Made by a program: the position numbers and the translations under genes
The notes under the pieces: model-generated
The model's database searches: none
What the model was told of the DNA's origin: nothing
The model's input: the letters and a program-made list of their open reading frames with translations, nothing else
Source of the DNA: an uncultured Prevotella sp.
GTDB taxonomy: Bacteria > Bacteroidota > Bacteroidia > Bacteroidales > Bacteroidaceae
Direction: 5' to 3'
Length of the DNA stretch: 64,000 nt
NCBI GenBank assembly: GCA_946183415.1
Contig: CAMHAM010000007.1
Span: 40,008-104,007, forward strand
Shown: one piece after another, positions 9,323-18,096 of the stretch
Position numbering within the stretch: position 1 is the first letter of the stretch
Layout of the letters: each line of letters begins with the position of its first letter

Positions 9323-10360
9323 ATGAATAATCCTCTTGTTTCCATAGGAATTCCTGTTTACAATGTAGAACCCTACATTGAAAAATGCTTGTTATCGGTT
9401 CTTAATCAGACTTATCAGAATCTGGAGATTCTTGTAGTCGATGATTTGGGAACGGACAATTCCATGGCAAAAGTTGCTGATTTACAAAGAGCTCATTCTC
9501 GTGGACATCAGATAAGAGTGATTCGCCATGAGCAGAACAAAGGATTAGGTGAAGCACGTAATACCACCATTGATGCAGCAAGTGGGAAATATCTTTATTT
9601 CGTTGATTCTGATGATTATATAGAACCAAATACAATCGAATTGCTGGTAGCTGAGGCCGAACAATATGATACGGATGTCGTGATGGCTTCTTCCCGTAAA
9701 GTGGTCTATAACACTTGTGAAGAGCGTCCGACCTTTGTTTATAAACAAAAAGAAGTACTGATAGGCCAAGATGTTTTTGCACATTATTTATGCAAAGATC
9801 TACGATGGCATATAGGCATAAACGCATGGAACAATTTGTTCAAGACAGATTTCTTGCGAAAGCATAACTTGCGTTTTGCGGCTCGTAAGGATGAAGATGC
9901 CCTTTTCCTTTCCGATTTTTATTCGGAAGTAGAACGGGCAGTGCTTCTTCCCGATGTAACCTATAATTATGTCTTACGTCCAGGTTCTATTATGGGGAAT
10001 CAAGCTCGCAACCAAATTCCAACAGCAGAGATCCGTGAACGTTTCAAGACTGATGCAAAGATGACAGAGCACTGTGCTCGTCTGCGAGGACGCTCATTCT
10101 ATGACGTTCATTGTGCCCGTGTCATGAAGCACAAGTTTCGTGCGGTATGTGTAGCACTTCGTCACCGCAAACGTTTCACAGAACCGTTGTCTAATCGTGA
10201 AATATGCCAGGAGTTAAAACATCCTGCCAGTTTTTATGAAGTCATTCATTTTAGACGTTACCGTCAGTTTCATTTGCTGCTTTATACCGTTAGCAAATTG
10301 CCCCCTTCTCTCTTGGTATGTGTCTCTTATATTGCAGGAAAACTGATGAGATGGATTTGA
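9323..10360 (+). CDS. GT2 glycosyltransferase
   Basis: The product has 345 residues beginning MNNPLVSIGIPVYNVEPYI; the start is fixed by the promoter at 9275-9306. The GT-A motifs are VDDLGTDNS and FVDSDDYI. The C-terminal tail (YTVSKLPPSLLVCVSY) groups it with the GT2 proteins at 6185 and 11567. It is followed by a GT4 paralogue 38 bp downstream, repeating the GT2+GT4 module seen at 7273-9254. Confidence 0.92.
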   Translation: MNNPLVSIGIPVYNVEPYIEKCLLSVLNQTYQNLEILVVDDLGTDNSMAKVADLQRAHSRGHQIRVIRHEQNKGLGEARNTTIDAASGKYLYFVDSDDYIEPNTIELLVAEAEQYDTDVVMASSRKVVYNTCEERPTFVYKQKEVLIGQDVFAHYLCKDLRWHIGINAWNNLFKTDFLRKHNLRFAARKDEDALFLSDFYSEVERAVLLPDVTYNYVLRPGSIMGNQARNQIPTAEIRERFKTDAKMTEHCARLRGRSFYDVHCARVMKHKFRAVCVALRHRKRFTEPLSNREICQELKHPASFYEVIHFRRYRQFHLLLYTVSKLPPSLLVCVSYIAGKLMRWI

Positions 10361-10398
10361 AACGTTAATTTCTTTAAAGGTGAAATTACTTATTGGTT

Positions 10399-11553
10399 AT
10401 GAAGATTATATATGTATATCCCAAATTAACCTTTCCCGCAGGAACTGAACGGATATTGGTTGATAAAATGAATTATTTGGCAGACCATGTGGGTTATGAC
10501 GTTATGCTAGTGACCTATGAGCAAGACAATCACCCGATTATTTATCCTCTATCACAAAAAGTGACTCATGTTGATATAGATGTCCGCTATTATGAATTAT
10601 ATAAGACTAATTTTATAGTCCGACTATTTAATTGGCGGAATTATGATAATCAGCTCAAAAGACGCTTTGAACAAATCGCATCTTCTTTTCGCCCCGATAT
10701 TGTAATTGCTACTACCTACTATGCTAATATTATTTCTGCGATTGCGGTTGCCAGATTGCCGTTTGTTAGGATTTTAGAATCTCATATTGATAGGCGGTAT
10801 ATTTATGAAAATGCAATTGAAAATAGAGATACCTATCTTCATTGGTTCCGTTGTTGGACTGAAAAGATGAGTGTAACTAATAAAATCGGGAAGTTTGATG
10901 TGTTGGTTACGCTCAATGATGCTGATGCTGCTGACTGGTCGAAATATTTGAAAACAGTCATTATTGAGAACATCGTCCATTTGAATCCTACTAACTCCTT
11001 TAGTCATCAAGACACTAAGAAAGTAATCTTTGCCGGACGATATACACGACAAAAAGGTATTGATGATTTATTGAGAATTTGGACAATAGTTAACAGAAAA
11101 CATCCAGATTGGCATTTAAATATGTATGGTAATGGAGATTTATCTGATGGGTTGTCGGAAAGAGCAAGTCAGTTGCAGGCAAACATTCATGTAAATGCAC
11201 AAGTTTTAAATATCTTTGAAAAATATAGAGAAAATACTATGCTTTTGATGACCTCTCTTTATGAACCTTTCGGATTAGTTATTCCAGAAGCTATGAGCTG
11301 TGGCTTACCAGTCGTGGCATTTGATTGCCCTTCTGGTCCAGCGAATATTCTTACAGAAGGGGTCGATGGCTATTTGATTAAGGATAGGGATGTGAACGCT
11401 TTTGCAGAAAAAGTGTGCTATTTGATAGAGCATCCCGATGTGCGTATTGAAATGGGGAAAAATGCAATCAAGCACTCTGTAAGATATGCACCTGAGCGAA
11501 TTATGCCCAAGTGGATAAGCCTTTTCAAGGAGTTAGTGGGCCAAAACAAATAA
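10399..11553 (+). CDS. GT4 glycosyltransferase
   Basis: The start at the ATG 10399 (MKIIYVYPKLTFPAGTERI) aligns with its paralogues; an in-frame TTG two codons earlier is less likely. The product has 384 residues. AGRYTRQKGIDDLLRIW begins the donor domain, and TSLYEPFGLVIPEAMSCG is the E-x7-E region. It ends the plus-strand part of the glycosyltransferase array and converges on a minus-strand GT2 gene 13 bp away. Confidence 0.92.
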   Translation: MKIIYVYPKLTFPAGTERILVDKMNYLADHVGYDVMLVTYEQDNHPIIYPLSQKVTHVDIDVRYYELYKTNFIVRLFNWRNYDNQLKRRFEQIASSFRPDIVIATTYYANIISAIAVARLPFVRILESHIDRRYIYENAIENRDTYLHWFRCWTEKMSVTNKIGKFDVLVTLNDADAADWSKYLKTVIIENIVHLNPTNSFSHQDTKKVIFAGRYTRQKGIDDLLRIWTIVNRKHPDWHLNMYGNGDLSDGLSERASQLQANIHVNAQVLNIFEKYRENTMLLMTSLYEPFGLVIPEAMSCGLPVVAFDCPSGPANILTEGVDGYLIKDRDVNAFAEKVCYLIEHPDVRIEMGKNAIKHSVRYAPERIMPKWISLFKELVGQNK

Positions 11554-11566
11554 AATGCCCATACAT

Positions 11567-12625
11567 TTAAATCACATGCTTCATTTTGCCAAGAGTTTTG
11601 ATGATACATACAGAAAGACTTGCAGGCAGCTTGCCGATGAAGTAAAATCCTAAGTTGATGAGCTTGTGGTTTGTGAAAGGAAGGATTTCTAAGAGAGCTA
11701 ATGGATGACTCATTGCTTCTTTAATCATCTTGTTATTGATAGGGGGCTTGATTCTGTCTTTATTCTTAAGAATTCCGCAAATCATAAAAAACATCAGGAT
11801 CATTCCCTTGGTGCAGCGTGTCTCGAAATAAGGCTTACTCCTCAATTCCAGACATTTGTTCTTTAGATACGAATAAATTCGGATAAACTCCTTTACCTCG
11901 TCTAGTTTGATTTCTTTCCGTCCCTGATAGTTCGACAACGAACCGTCTCGTATAACATAATAGTAAGTATGATCAGGAATTAAGACTGCCTTTGTCACCA
12001 ATGGCACCACATCGCAACTACATATCATATCGTCATTAAAACGGGCTTTTTTAAATTGAATATGGTGCCTGTCTAAGAAGTCTTTTCTGAAAAGGATATT
12101 CCAGATGAAGTCTCTTAATGTCGGATGGACACTTCTATTCGCAAAGTTGGCTAAAGCATTTTCACCTTCTAAGACAAGATAGGGTTGATTTAGGAAGTCT
12201 TGGCCTATGTCAAGGGCCTTACCTTCTAAGTCAACGGGCAGTACTGATCCGTATACTGCCTCAGCCTGATGCTCTACAGCTTGTTTATAGAGTTTCTCAA
12301 TACAGTCTTCAGAGATGTAATCGTCAGAGTCTACAAGCATAACATATTCCCCTTGTGCCTCTTTCAGGACGCGGTTTCTGGCTGCCCAGCATCCCATATT
12401 TTGCGGCTGCGTGATAATCTGGATGTTCTTTCCCCGGGGATGCGTTGCCTGCAGCTCTTTGACTATCTCTATTGAGTTGTCTGGCCCTAAGTCGTCTATT
12501 ACAAGTATCTCAATATCATCATCGAAAGTTTGGTTCAATATAGACAACAAGCATTTTCTGATATATTTCTCTACCCCGTAGACGGGCATTCCAATGGTGA
12601 TTTTGTATTTGTATTCTTTCATCAT
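11567..12625 (-). CDS. GT2 glycosyltransferase
   Basis: The protein has 352 residues. GT-A motifs are IGMPVYGVEKYI, IDDLGPDNS and MLVDSDDYI. The tail (NLGFYFIGKLPASLSVCI) is shared with the GT2 enzymes at 6185 and 9323. It is second in a minus-strand unit with the GT4 gene at 12646-13812, only 20 bp upstream. That makes the same module in inverted orientation. Confidence 0.92.
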   Translation of the reverse strand: MMKEYKYKITIGMPVYGVEKYIRKCLLSILNQTFDDDIEILVIDDLGPDNSIEIVKELQATHPRGKNIQIITQPQNMGCWAARNRVLKEAQGEYVMLVDSDDYISEDCIEKLYKQAVEHQAEAVYGSVLPVDLEGKALDIGQDFLNQPYLVLEGENALANFANRSVHPTLRDFIWNILFRKDFLDRHHIQFKKARFNDDMICSCDVVPLVTKAVLIPDHTYYYVIRDGSLSNYQGRKEIKLDEVKEFIRIYSYLKNKCLELRSKPYFETRCTKGMILMFFMICGILKNKDRIKPPINNKMIKEAMSHPLALLEILPFTNHKLINLGFYFIGKLPASLSVCIIKTLGKMKHVI

Positions 12626-12645
12626 AGCTTCTATATCTTTAGACG

Positions 12646-13812
12646 TTAATTATTCTTGTTTTGTATAGATTCTTCAAACAATTGTATCCATTTCTTCATG
12701 ATAATTTCCTTTTTATATCTGGCAGAACTTATCCTGGCAGGTGTCTTCATTTGATGCCGTTCTACCGGATGCTGAATCATCCATAAGATGGCTTCTCCTA
12801 ATTGTGCAATATTACCATCTTCAACAAGTAAACCGTTTTTACCGTGGCAGATGGCTTCCCTTGGGCCATATTTACAGTCGAAAGCTACGCATGGCAGTCC
12901 GCACGACATAGCCTCGTTCAGTACCAGGGCGTAACCTTCAAATCGGGAACTGAGCACATAGAAAGCACTTCTCTGGTATTCATCATAGATGTTCTTGGTT
13001 GGCTTGTTTATTATAATTCTGTCATCTAAGTGCCTCTCCGCAATCATCTCTCTTAACGATAGTTCATCTTCGCCATTGCCGAATATGTCAATGTGCCATT
13101 CTGGGCATTTGTCTGATATGCGGGCAAATGCTTCTATCAAAAGGTCAAACCCCTTTTGCTCTGTAAGTCTGCCTACACAAATAATGCGAGTGCTTTTTTG
13201 GCTTAATTCTTCTGAAATATTTTCGGGATAATATGTCACAGGGTTAGGTATTATGCTTACATTCCTGATATAGTTCTGCCACATCTTCGCATCACCTTCC
13301 GTTAGTGAGATAAGCCTGTTGAATTTCTTAATTGTGGAGAGGAGGTATATGTTGAATAGTTTGGCTGCTAATCTTCTTATCCTTCCGTTTTTGTGGTTTT
13401 CAGTTATTTGTGCTATATGAAATGCGATATGCGATTCTATAAATTTGTTGGCATTTGTTTTGATGCTCCCAATGAGATTGATTATTTCGAGATCATAAGT
13501 GGTAGCTATCATATAATCGGGATTTAACCTTTCAATAAGTTCCTGAAGTCGCTGTTTGAAAAGCCTTCTCATTTTCATGTGTTCATAGACTCTTCGTATT
13601 ATCCCATATTTCTTCAATTCGAAAAATCTGGTGTTTAGATCGTAGTGCTGAACATTCTTATGTAATGGGAATGCAAGTGGATGCTTCCCTTGGATGTAAG
13701 TTATGAGTGATACATTATAACCAATCTCTGCAAAATAATTCATTTTGTCACTAAGTACACGTTCTGTACCTCCAAAATCAGTACATATTCTCATTATATA
13801 TACTATTGTCAT
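12646..13812 (-). CDS. GT4 glycosyltransferase
   Basis: The start was set at MTIVYIMRICTDFGGTERV (388 residues) because the -7 box (13856-13849) overlaps the next upstream in-frame ATG. The C-terminal domain shows VGRLTEQKGFDLLIEAF and SSRFEGYALVLNEAMSCG. It is paralogous to the enzymes at 5034, 8133 and 10399. It is transcribed with the GT2 gene that follows. Confidence 0.92.
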   Translation of the reverse strand: MTIVYIMRICTDFGGTERVLSDKMNYFAEIGYNVSLITYIQGKHPLAFPLHKNVQHYDLNTRFFELKKYGIIRRVYEHMKMRRLFKQRLQELIERLNPDYMIATTYDLEIINLIGSIKTNANKFIESHIAFHIAQITENHKNGRIRRLAAKLFNIYLLSTIKKFNRLISLTEGDAKMWQNYIRNVSIIPNPVTYYPENISEELSQKSTRIICVGRLTEQKGFDLLIEAFARISDKCPEWHIDIFGNGEDELSLREMIAERHLDDRIIINKPTKNIYDEYQRSAFYVLSSRFEGYALVLNEAMSCGLPCVAFDCKYGPREAICHGKNGLLVEDGNIAQLGEAILWMIQHPVERHQMKTPARISSARYKKEIIMKKWIQLFEESIQNKNN

Positions 13813-13848
13813 AAAGAGAATCCTTTCTTGAATTATTAATATTTCATG

Positions 13849-13880
13849 CAAAGATAAGGATAAATAATGAAATAACCAAA
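13849..13880 (-). promoter_or_regulatory. Bacteroidota-type promoter for the GT4 gene ending at 12646
   Basis: On the minus strand TTTG (13880-13877), 20 bp, TATCTTTG (13856-13849). The predicted leader to the ATG at 13812 is about 30 nt. Confidence 0.85.
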
Positions 13881-13933
13881 TAACTACTTGGTTTTTTCAG
13901 AAATAACTCTTATTGTGCTCTTTTCAAGTTGTG

Positions 13934-14956
13934 TCAATACGATTTTTGATGCCAGCATAATCTTTTTACAATTAGCATAATAATAATGAACAGATGTGGA
14001 GAATTTCTAAAAAGAAAAGAATGTATTTTTTGTTTTATCCCATTGTTAAATCTAAGATCAGGAATCGTACTTCTTAGCAGTTTTATTACTTGAATTTTAT
14101 CTTTGTAGGCATCAATGCCAAAGATAGTACGGCTTAGTAAATTTTGAAAAGAATGATAAATGTCATTATTTAATTTTATGATGACGCTGCTGTCAAGATT
14201 GTTACCATTCTTTAAATCCCAAGTTTGAGCAATCGCAATACAGAAATCATGTGCTTTCTCCAGGCAGAATGTGCCTGAAGAAGAAACTGAGTCTTGTCTG
14301 ATGCGATAGACGTACAATAGCCAATGAGTCTTGAAACTTTTTATACTTTTTAAGTAGCATTTATGTGTAAATGGTATGTCTTGAAATGTGATTCCAGGAT
14401 AGAAAGATATATTATTGCTGATTAGAAAATCTCTTCTGTATATCGTTCTCCATACATAGCATTCGTTGCTGACTAAATCGTCTAAAAAGAGTTCTTTGCC
14501 TTTTTTCTCTTTGAAAACAAGACTTGATTCTTGCTGAATGGTCTTGTATCTCTGATCAATGAAAGTATCTTCTACTCCAAGGAAATCTGCTATCACCATG
14601 TCGGCTTTTGTCCCAATAGCTTTTTCCAACAGGGGCTTAACGCTGTTTTCTACCAGCAAATCGTCAGAGTCAGGCATTAAAATGTATTCTCCTCTGGCTA
14701 TTGCCATACCATTGTTGCGGGCCATGGAGAGGCCTTGGTTTTCTTGATTGATGACGGTGATATTCTTGTGCTGGGCGATGATGTCCTGTATCACCTCCAT
14801 GCTGCGGTCCTTGGTCCCGTCGTTGACGATGATGACCTCAAAGGTGTCTTCATCAAGTCCTTGCTTGAAAATACTCTCCATGCAGGCCCGGATATATTTC
14901 TCCACATTGTATACCGGGACGATAATGCTTAGTTGTAAGCCTGAGTTTTCTTTCAT
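13934..14956 (-). CDS. GT2 glycosyltransferase
   Basis: The product has 340 residues: GT-A motifs LSIIVPVYNVEKYI, VNDGTKDRS and LMPDSDDLL in the first ~100. These are followed by a C-terminal region unlike that of the array GT2 proteins and a hydrophobic, basic tail (LFIIIMLIVKRLCW) that could be a membrane anchor. It is a single-gene unit with its own promoter. Confidence 0.92.
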   Translation of the reverse strand: MKENSGLQLSIIVPVYNVEKYIRACMESIFKQGLDEDTFEVIIVNDGTKDRSMEVIQDIIAQHKNITVINQENQGLSMARNNGMAIARGEYILMPDSDDLLVENSVKPLLEKAIGTKADMVIADFLGVEDTFIDQRYKTIQQESSLVFKEKKGKELFLDDLVSNECYVWRTIYRRDFLISNNISFYPGITFQDIPFTHKCYLKSIKSFKTHWLLYVYRIRQDSVSSSGTFCLEKAHDFCIAIAQTWDLKNGNNLDSSVIIKLNNDIYHSFQNLLSRTIFGIDAYKDKIQVIKLLRSTIPDLRFNNGIKQKIHSFLFRNSPHLFIIIMLIVKRLCWHQKSY

Positions 14957-14992
14957 ATTGATAGTCTTAGTGTCTTACTCCGTTTTTTTCTG

Positions 14993-15024
14993 CAAATATA
15001 GTGGATTTCAGTGAATCCTCCAAA
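14993..15024 (-). promoter_or_regulatory. Bacteroidota-type promoter for the GT2 gene ending at 13934
   Basis: TTTG (15024-15021), 20 bp, TATATTTG (15000-14993) on the minus strand. The leader is about 30 nt. Confidence 0.85.
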
Positions 15025-15059
15025 CTTTTATCCAAAAAAGATTATCCAAATCGGATAAT

Positions 15060-16052
15060 TCACCTCCGACGTCCTAAAAGCATGGGGGCATGTCTTTGGG
15101 CGAAGCGGATGACTGGGTAGAGTAGGGCGATGATGACGAGGGCCAGTGGCAACGCCTCGTACCAGTGGTAAGAGTGGGAGCAAACGAAGTTGACGATGGT
15201 GACAAGCACGATATGAAGCCCTACGATGACGATGGTGCCGATAGAGATATTGGTCACAACGGAGAATCTGATGCCGTTAATAGCCTTGCAGCCATAAAGA
15301 ACTCCAAAGAGGAAAGCAATATTTGTTGGATAGAATAAGATGATGTGCAGTATGTGCTGACCTGAGTAGAAGGCATCCAAGTGCCAGGCGAAAAGCAGGA
15401 CGCTCGCTGAAATACAGAGGATGCAGCAGGCGAGATCGCGCTGCGGGCTGCAAGTTCTGAAAAGATGGTATTGCCCAAAGAGGTAGCCTAAATAATAATA
15501 AGGTAGATTGCGCATCAATCCAATTGGTGTCAGATTGGGAGCGAAGTACCAATATTTGTTAGCTGCGTAGAGCACAAAAGAAATTACACACAATGTAATC
15601 ATAATCCAATGCTGATGCTTCGTTTTTCGGCACAGACCGATGGTGACGTGCATGATGAGGATGGCTGGCAGATACCAGAGCGGCCCGTTCAGCGGTTCGC
15701 AGAATGAATTCTCATGTTCCAATAGCAGTGCCCCTATCAGAGGTTTCATTGCTTGGAAGAAATCGGGTAGGGTACTATTCGAAAGATAAAACTTCAGAAT
15801 CCAATAGGGATAGACTATTATATTATATAATATATAAGGTGTAATGAGGCTTTGTAAATATTTCCTCCAATTCTCCTTGTCGCTACCTCTGTCTTTCTTT
15901 AGATAGCCAGATATGAAAAAGAAGATCACCATCGTCAGGGCCTGCAGATACCGATAGTAGAACCACTCCTGCGATTGTGGCAGATGGCAGAACACGACGC
16001 TGCAAACTGCGAGTGCCTTCGCCCAGTCTATCCAATTGATCCGCTCTTTCAT
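15060..16052 (-). CDS. Acyltransferase family 3 membrane protein (O-acetyltransferase-like)
   Basis: The 330 residues have around ten hydrophobic segments typical of acyltransferase-3 (OafA/fucose 4-O-acetylase type) proteins. The conserved N-terminal block is present: MKERINWIDWAKALAV, then the catalytic-type histidine in VVFCHLP. Its N-terminus is nearly the same as that of the protein at 29278-30300, so these two are paralogues. Inferred role: moving an acetyl or other acyl group to glycan sugars at the membrane. The predicted transcription start coincides with the ATG, suggesting a leaderless mRNA. Confidence 0.9.
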   Translation of the reverse strand: MKERINWIDWAKALAVCSVVFCHLPQSQEWFYYRYLQALTMVIFFFISGYLKKDRGSDKENWRKYLQSLITPYILYNIIVYPYWILKFYLSNSTLPDFFQAMKPLIGALLLEHENSFCEPLNGPLWYLPAILIMHVTIGLCRKTKHQHWIMITLCVISFVLYAANKYWYFAPNLTPIGLMRNLPYYYLGYLFGQYHLFRTCSPQRDLACCILCISASVLLFAWHLDAFYSGQHILHIILFYPTNIAFLFGVLYGCKAINGIRFSVVTNISIGTIVIVGLHIVLVTIVNFVCSHSYHWYEALPLALVIIALLYPVIRFAQRHAPMLLGRRR

Positions 16053-16056
16053 GCCA

Positions 16057-16087
16057 CAAAATTACGGAAATCTTTAGAATAATCAAA
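16057..16087 (-). promoter_or_regulatory. Bacteroidota-type promoter, probably leaderless
   Basis: On the minus strand TTTG (16087-16084), 19 bp, TAATTTTG (16064-16057). The ATG at 16052 is only four bases past the box, where transcription itself should begin. Confidence 0.75.
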
Positions 16088-16106
16088 CAAATTCAGATAA
16101 ATTTTG

Positions 16107-16114
16107 TACCTTTG
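16107..16114 (+). promoter_or_regulatory. -7 box TACCTTTG for the acyltransferase at 16123
   Basis: TACCTTTG lies 8 bp before the ATG; no exact -33 TTTG is present. The leader would be only a few bases. Confidence 0.55.
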
Positions 16115-16122
16115 CCATTGAA

Positions 16123-17142
16123 ATGGCGAACCAAAGGATAGAATACATCGATGCGATGCGGGGATTCACGATGATTCTCGTGGTGTATGCCCATGTGTGC
16201 TATTTCTGCATGGAAGGGCCGTTGATGGGATATAATCGCATATTTTATCTGTTTCGCTTGCCGTGTTTCTTCATGATTAGCGGCTGGTTGTTTGAACCAG
16301 TTGCCAAACGACCGTTTAAAGAAGTGGTTCGTCACAAAGCGATGGTTCAGCTATTGCCAACCTTCATTTTCCTCTTGCTGTTAGCGCCTCCTCCAGAGTT
16401 TTTCCATCAGTTAGGCACGCTGAAGGGCGGCTACTGGTTTACCTTTGTGCTGTTCGAATTCTTTATTCTCTATTTGCTGATTGTTCGTATCGGTAAGCTA
16501 TGGCAGCCTTTGATGGCTTTGACAATTGCCTTGACGGCTTTTTGCTGTGCCAGATATTATAATTCGATTCATCTTTCAGCTACTGGCGTTCAGAAATATG
16601 TAGTCGATGTGTTGGGATTCATGAGTGTTACGTTGTGGCGATTCTTCCTCTTTTTTTATATAGGTACCTGGATGCGTCGCCATTTCGATGCCTTTGTCCG
16701 GTGGACTGACAAGCCCTGGGCGTTGCCGCTGATGGCTGCGGCGTTTTTCCTGATTGCCTCAACGGCCCACAGGGATAACCTGCCGTTCGAGATGTGCCGC
16801 TTCTTCTTCGGAGGCATCATGGGCATGTGGATGGTGTTCACCTGCTTCCGCCGCTCTGACTCGTGGATGCAAAAGCACCATCTGTCCCGTCCCTTACAAT
16901 ATGTTGGCACTCGGACGCTGGATATCTATCTGCTGCACTATTTCTTCCTGCCCCGTTTCCTGATAACGTATGCAGACCGCTTAAAGGCTTTGGATAGTCA
17001 ATTCATAGAATTCGTCATCATCTTGGGTATCACACTGGTTGTTTTGGCCATTACTTTACTTGTAAGCTACCTTATTCGCCTCAGTCCCTTCCTGGGGCAT
17101 TACCTTTTCGGGGTGAAGTACGACAAAAAAGCGCACTACTGA
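16123..17142 (+). CDS. Acyltransferase family 3 membrane protein
   Basis: The protein has 339 residues and multiple membrane helices. The conserved N-terminal motif is IEYIDAMRGFTMILVVYAHV, with the family histidine in YAHV. Later segments (LDIYLLHYFF) match the C-terminal helix of acyltransferase-3 enzymes. It is only distantly related to the acyltransferases at 15060 and 29278. It is divergent from the 15060-16052 gene and overlaps the end of the GH16 gene by 7 bp, tail to tail. Confidence 0.9.
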   Translation: MANQRIEYIDAMRGFTMILVVYAHVCYFCMEGPLMGYNRIFYLFRLPCFFMISGWLFEPVAKRPFKEVVRHKAMVQLLPTFIFLLLLAPPPEFFHQLGTLKGGYWFTFVLFEFFILYLLIVRIGKLWQPLMALTIALTAFCCARYYNSIHLSATGVQKYVVDVLGFMSVTLWRFFLFFYIGTWMRRHFDAFVRWTDKPWALPLMAAAFFLIASTAHRDNLPFEMCRFFFGGIMGMWMVFTCFRRSDSWMQKHHLSRPLQYVGTRTLDIYLLHYFFLPRFLITYADRLKALDSQFIEFVIILGITLVVLAITLLVSYLIRLSPFLGHYLFGVKYDKKAHY

Positions 17143-17990
17143 TACACCCTCACATAATCAATGTAATATCTCAGTGGGAACAGGCTGTCGTCGGGATCGC
17201 CGCCGTTGGAGCCGATGGCGAGATTCAATAGGAGATAATGCTTGAAACCTACGACATCGTTGGCGAAGGGATTCTCGTGATTGCCATCATATCCTTGGTT
17301 GAAGGTCTTCGAGAGATCGATTTCGTTCAGCAGTTCATCATCAAGGTAGATGCGAATGTACTCCTTGTCCCAGTCCATGCGCCAGATGTGGAACTTGTCT
17401 GCCCAATAGGGATCCTTCTCCGTGAAATGCGTGAAGGGAATCACAGCAGAATCCCACACTCCTTTCCATCGCTCCGGCGAGCCCCAGCAGGCATTGGCGA
17501 GAATCGACGGCTGACCATCCTTGATGTAATACTCCATGATGTCAATCTCGCCATTATTCGGCCATTCCCACTTGTTGCCCAGCAGCCAGATGGCAGGCCA
17601 AGCACCTGAAGCCACAGGAATTTTCGCCCGGATTTCGAAACGTCCGTAAAGGAACTGCTGGCTGAACTGAGTCTTTAAGCAGCTCGACGTGTAGCGAATA
17701 AACTCACGATTCTTGCGCCAATCGCTACTGCCCGCCTCGTAATGGGGATTGATGAAGAAACCCTTCTTCGCCTCAATCACCAGACAGCCGTCTTTCACCT
17801 TGGCATTCTGCGACTGATACCACTGCAACTCCTCATTGCGCACGAAACCCGACTCGTAACTCCACTCCGTCGAGGGCTCGCCCTCAACATCAAACTCATC
17901 GCTCCACACCAGCTGGTACTCCTTCTCCTGAGCTGACAAGCTATAAGCAAAGCCTATTGTGAGCAAAATTGATACAAATATCCTATTCAT
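17136..17990 (-). CDS. Secreted GH16 beta-glucanase (laminarinase-like)
   Basis: The start was set at MNRIFVSILLTIGFAYSLSA, a type I signal peptide ending in SAQ. The product has 284 residues. The GH16 catalytic signature is GEIDIMEY (the two glutamates are nucleophile and acid/base), preceded by WPAIWLLG and followed by YIDYVRVYQ at the very C-terminus, as in laminarinases and lichenases. It cleaves beta-glucans outside the cytoplasm; whether it acts on the cell's own glycan or on dietary glucan is unknown. Its start lies only 18 bp from the inverted repeat of the VapE island, and no TAnnTTTG box precedes it. Confidence 0.92.
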   Translation of the reverse strand: MNRIFVSILLTIGFAYSLSAQEKEYQLVWSDEFDVEGEPSTEWSYESGFVRNEELQWYQSQNAKVKDGCLVIEAKKGFFINPHYEAGSSDWRKNREFIRYTSSCLKTQFSQQFLYGRFEIRAKIPVASGAWPAIWLLGNKWEWPNNGEIDIMEYYIKDGQPSILANACWGSPERWKGVWDSAVIPFTHFTEKDPYWADKFHIWRMDWDKEYIRIYLDDELLNEIDLSKTFNQGYDGNHENPFANDVVGFKHYLLLNLAIGSNGGDPDDSLFPLRYYIDYVRVYQ

Positions 17991-18007
17991 ATATTTTATT
18001 TTAAAAT

Positions 18008-18092
18008 TTGCATACACTGCATACACTAAGTACTTATCGAGCTGAAATACAAGAGATTAACAAGTGTATGCAGCCGAATAATTAGTGTATGC
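18008..18092. repeat. Left end of the VapE island: four GCATACACT iterons
   Basis: GCATACACT occurs at 18010 and 18019 (plus strand). Its complement AGTGTATGC occurs at 18063 and 18084. The last copy ends four bases before the stop codon of the VapE-like gene. Confidence 0.85.
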
Positions 18093-18096
18093 AAGC

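Noticed and set aside
5034..14956. Invertible promoters of the Bacteroides capsule type
   Set aside because: No inverted repeats flanking the promoters and no tyrosine recombinase gene were seen.
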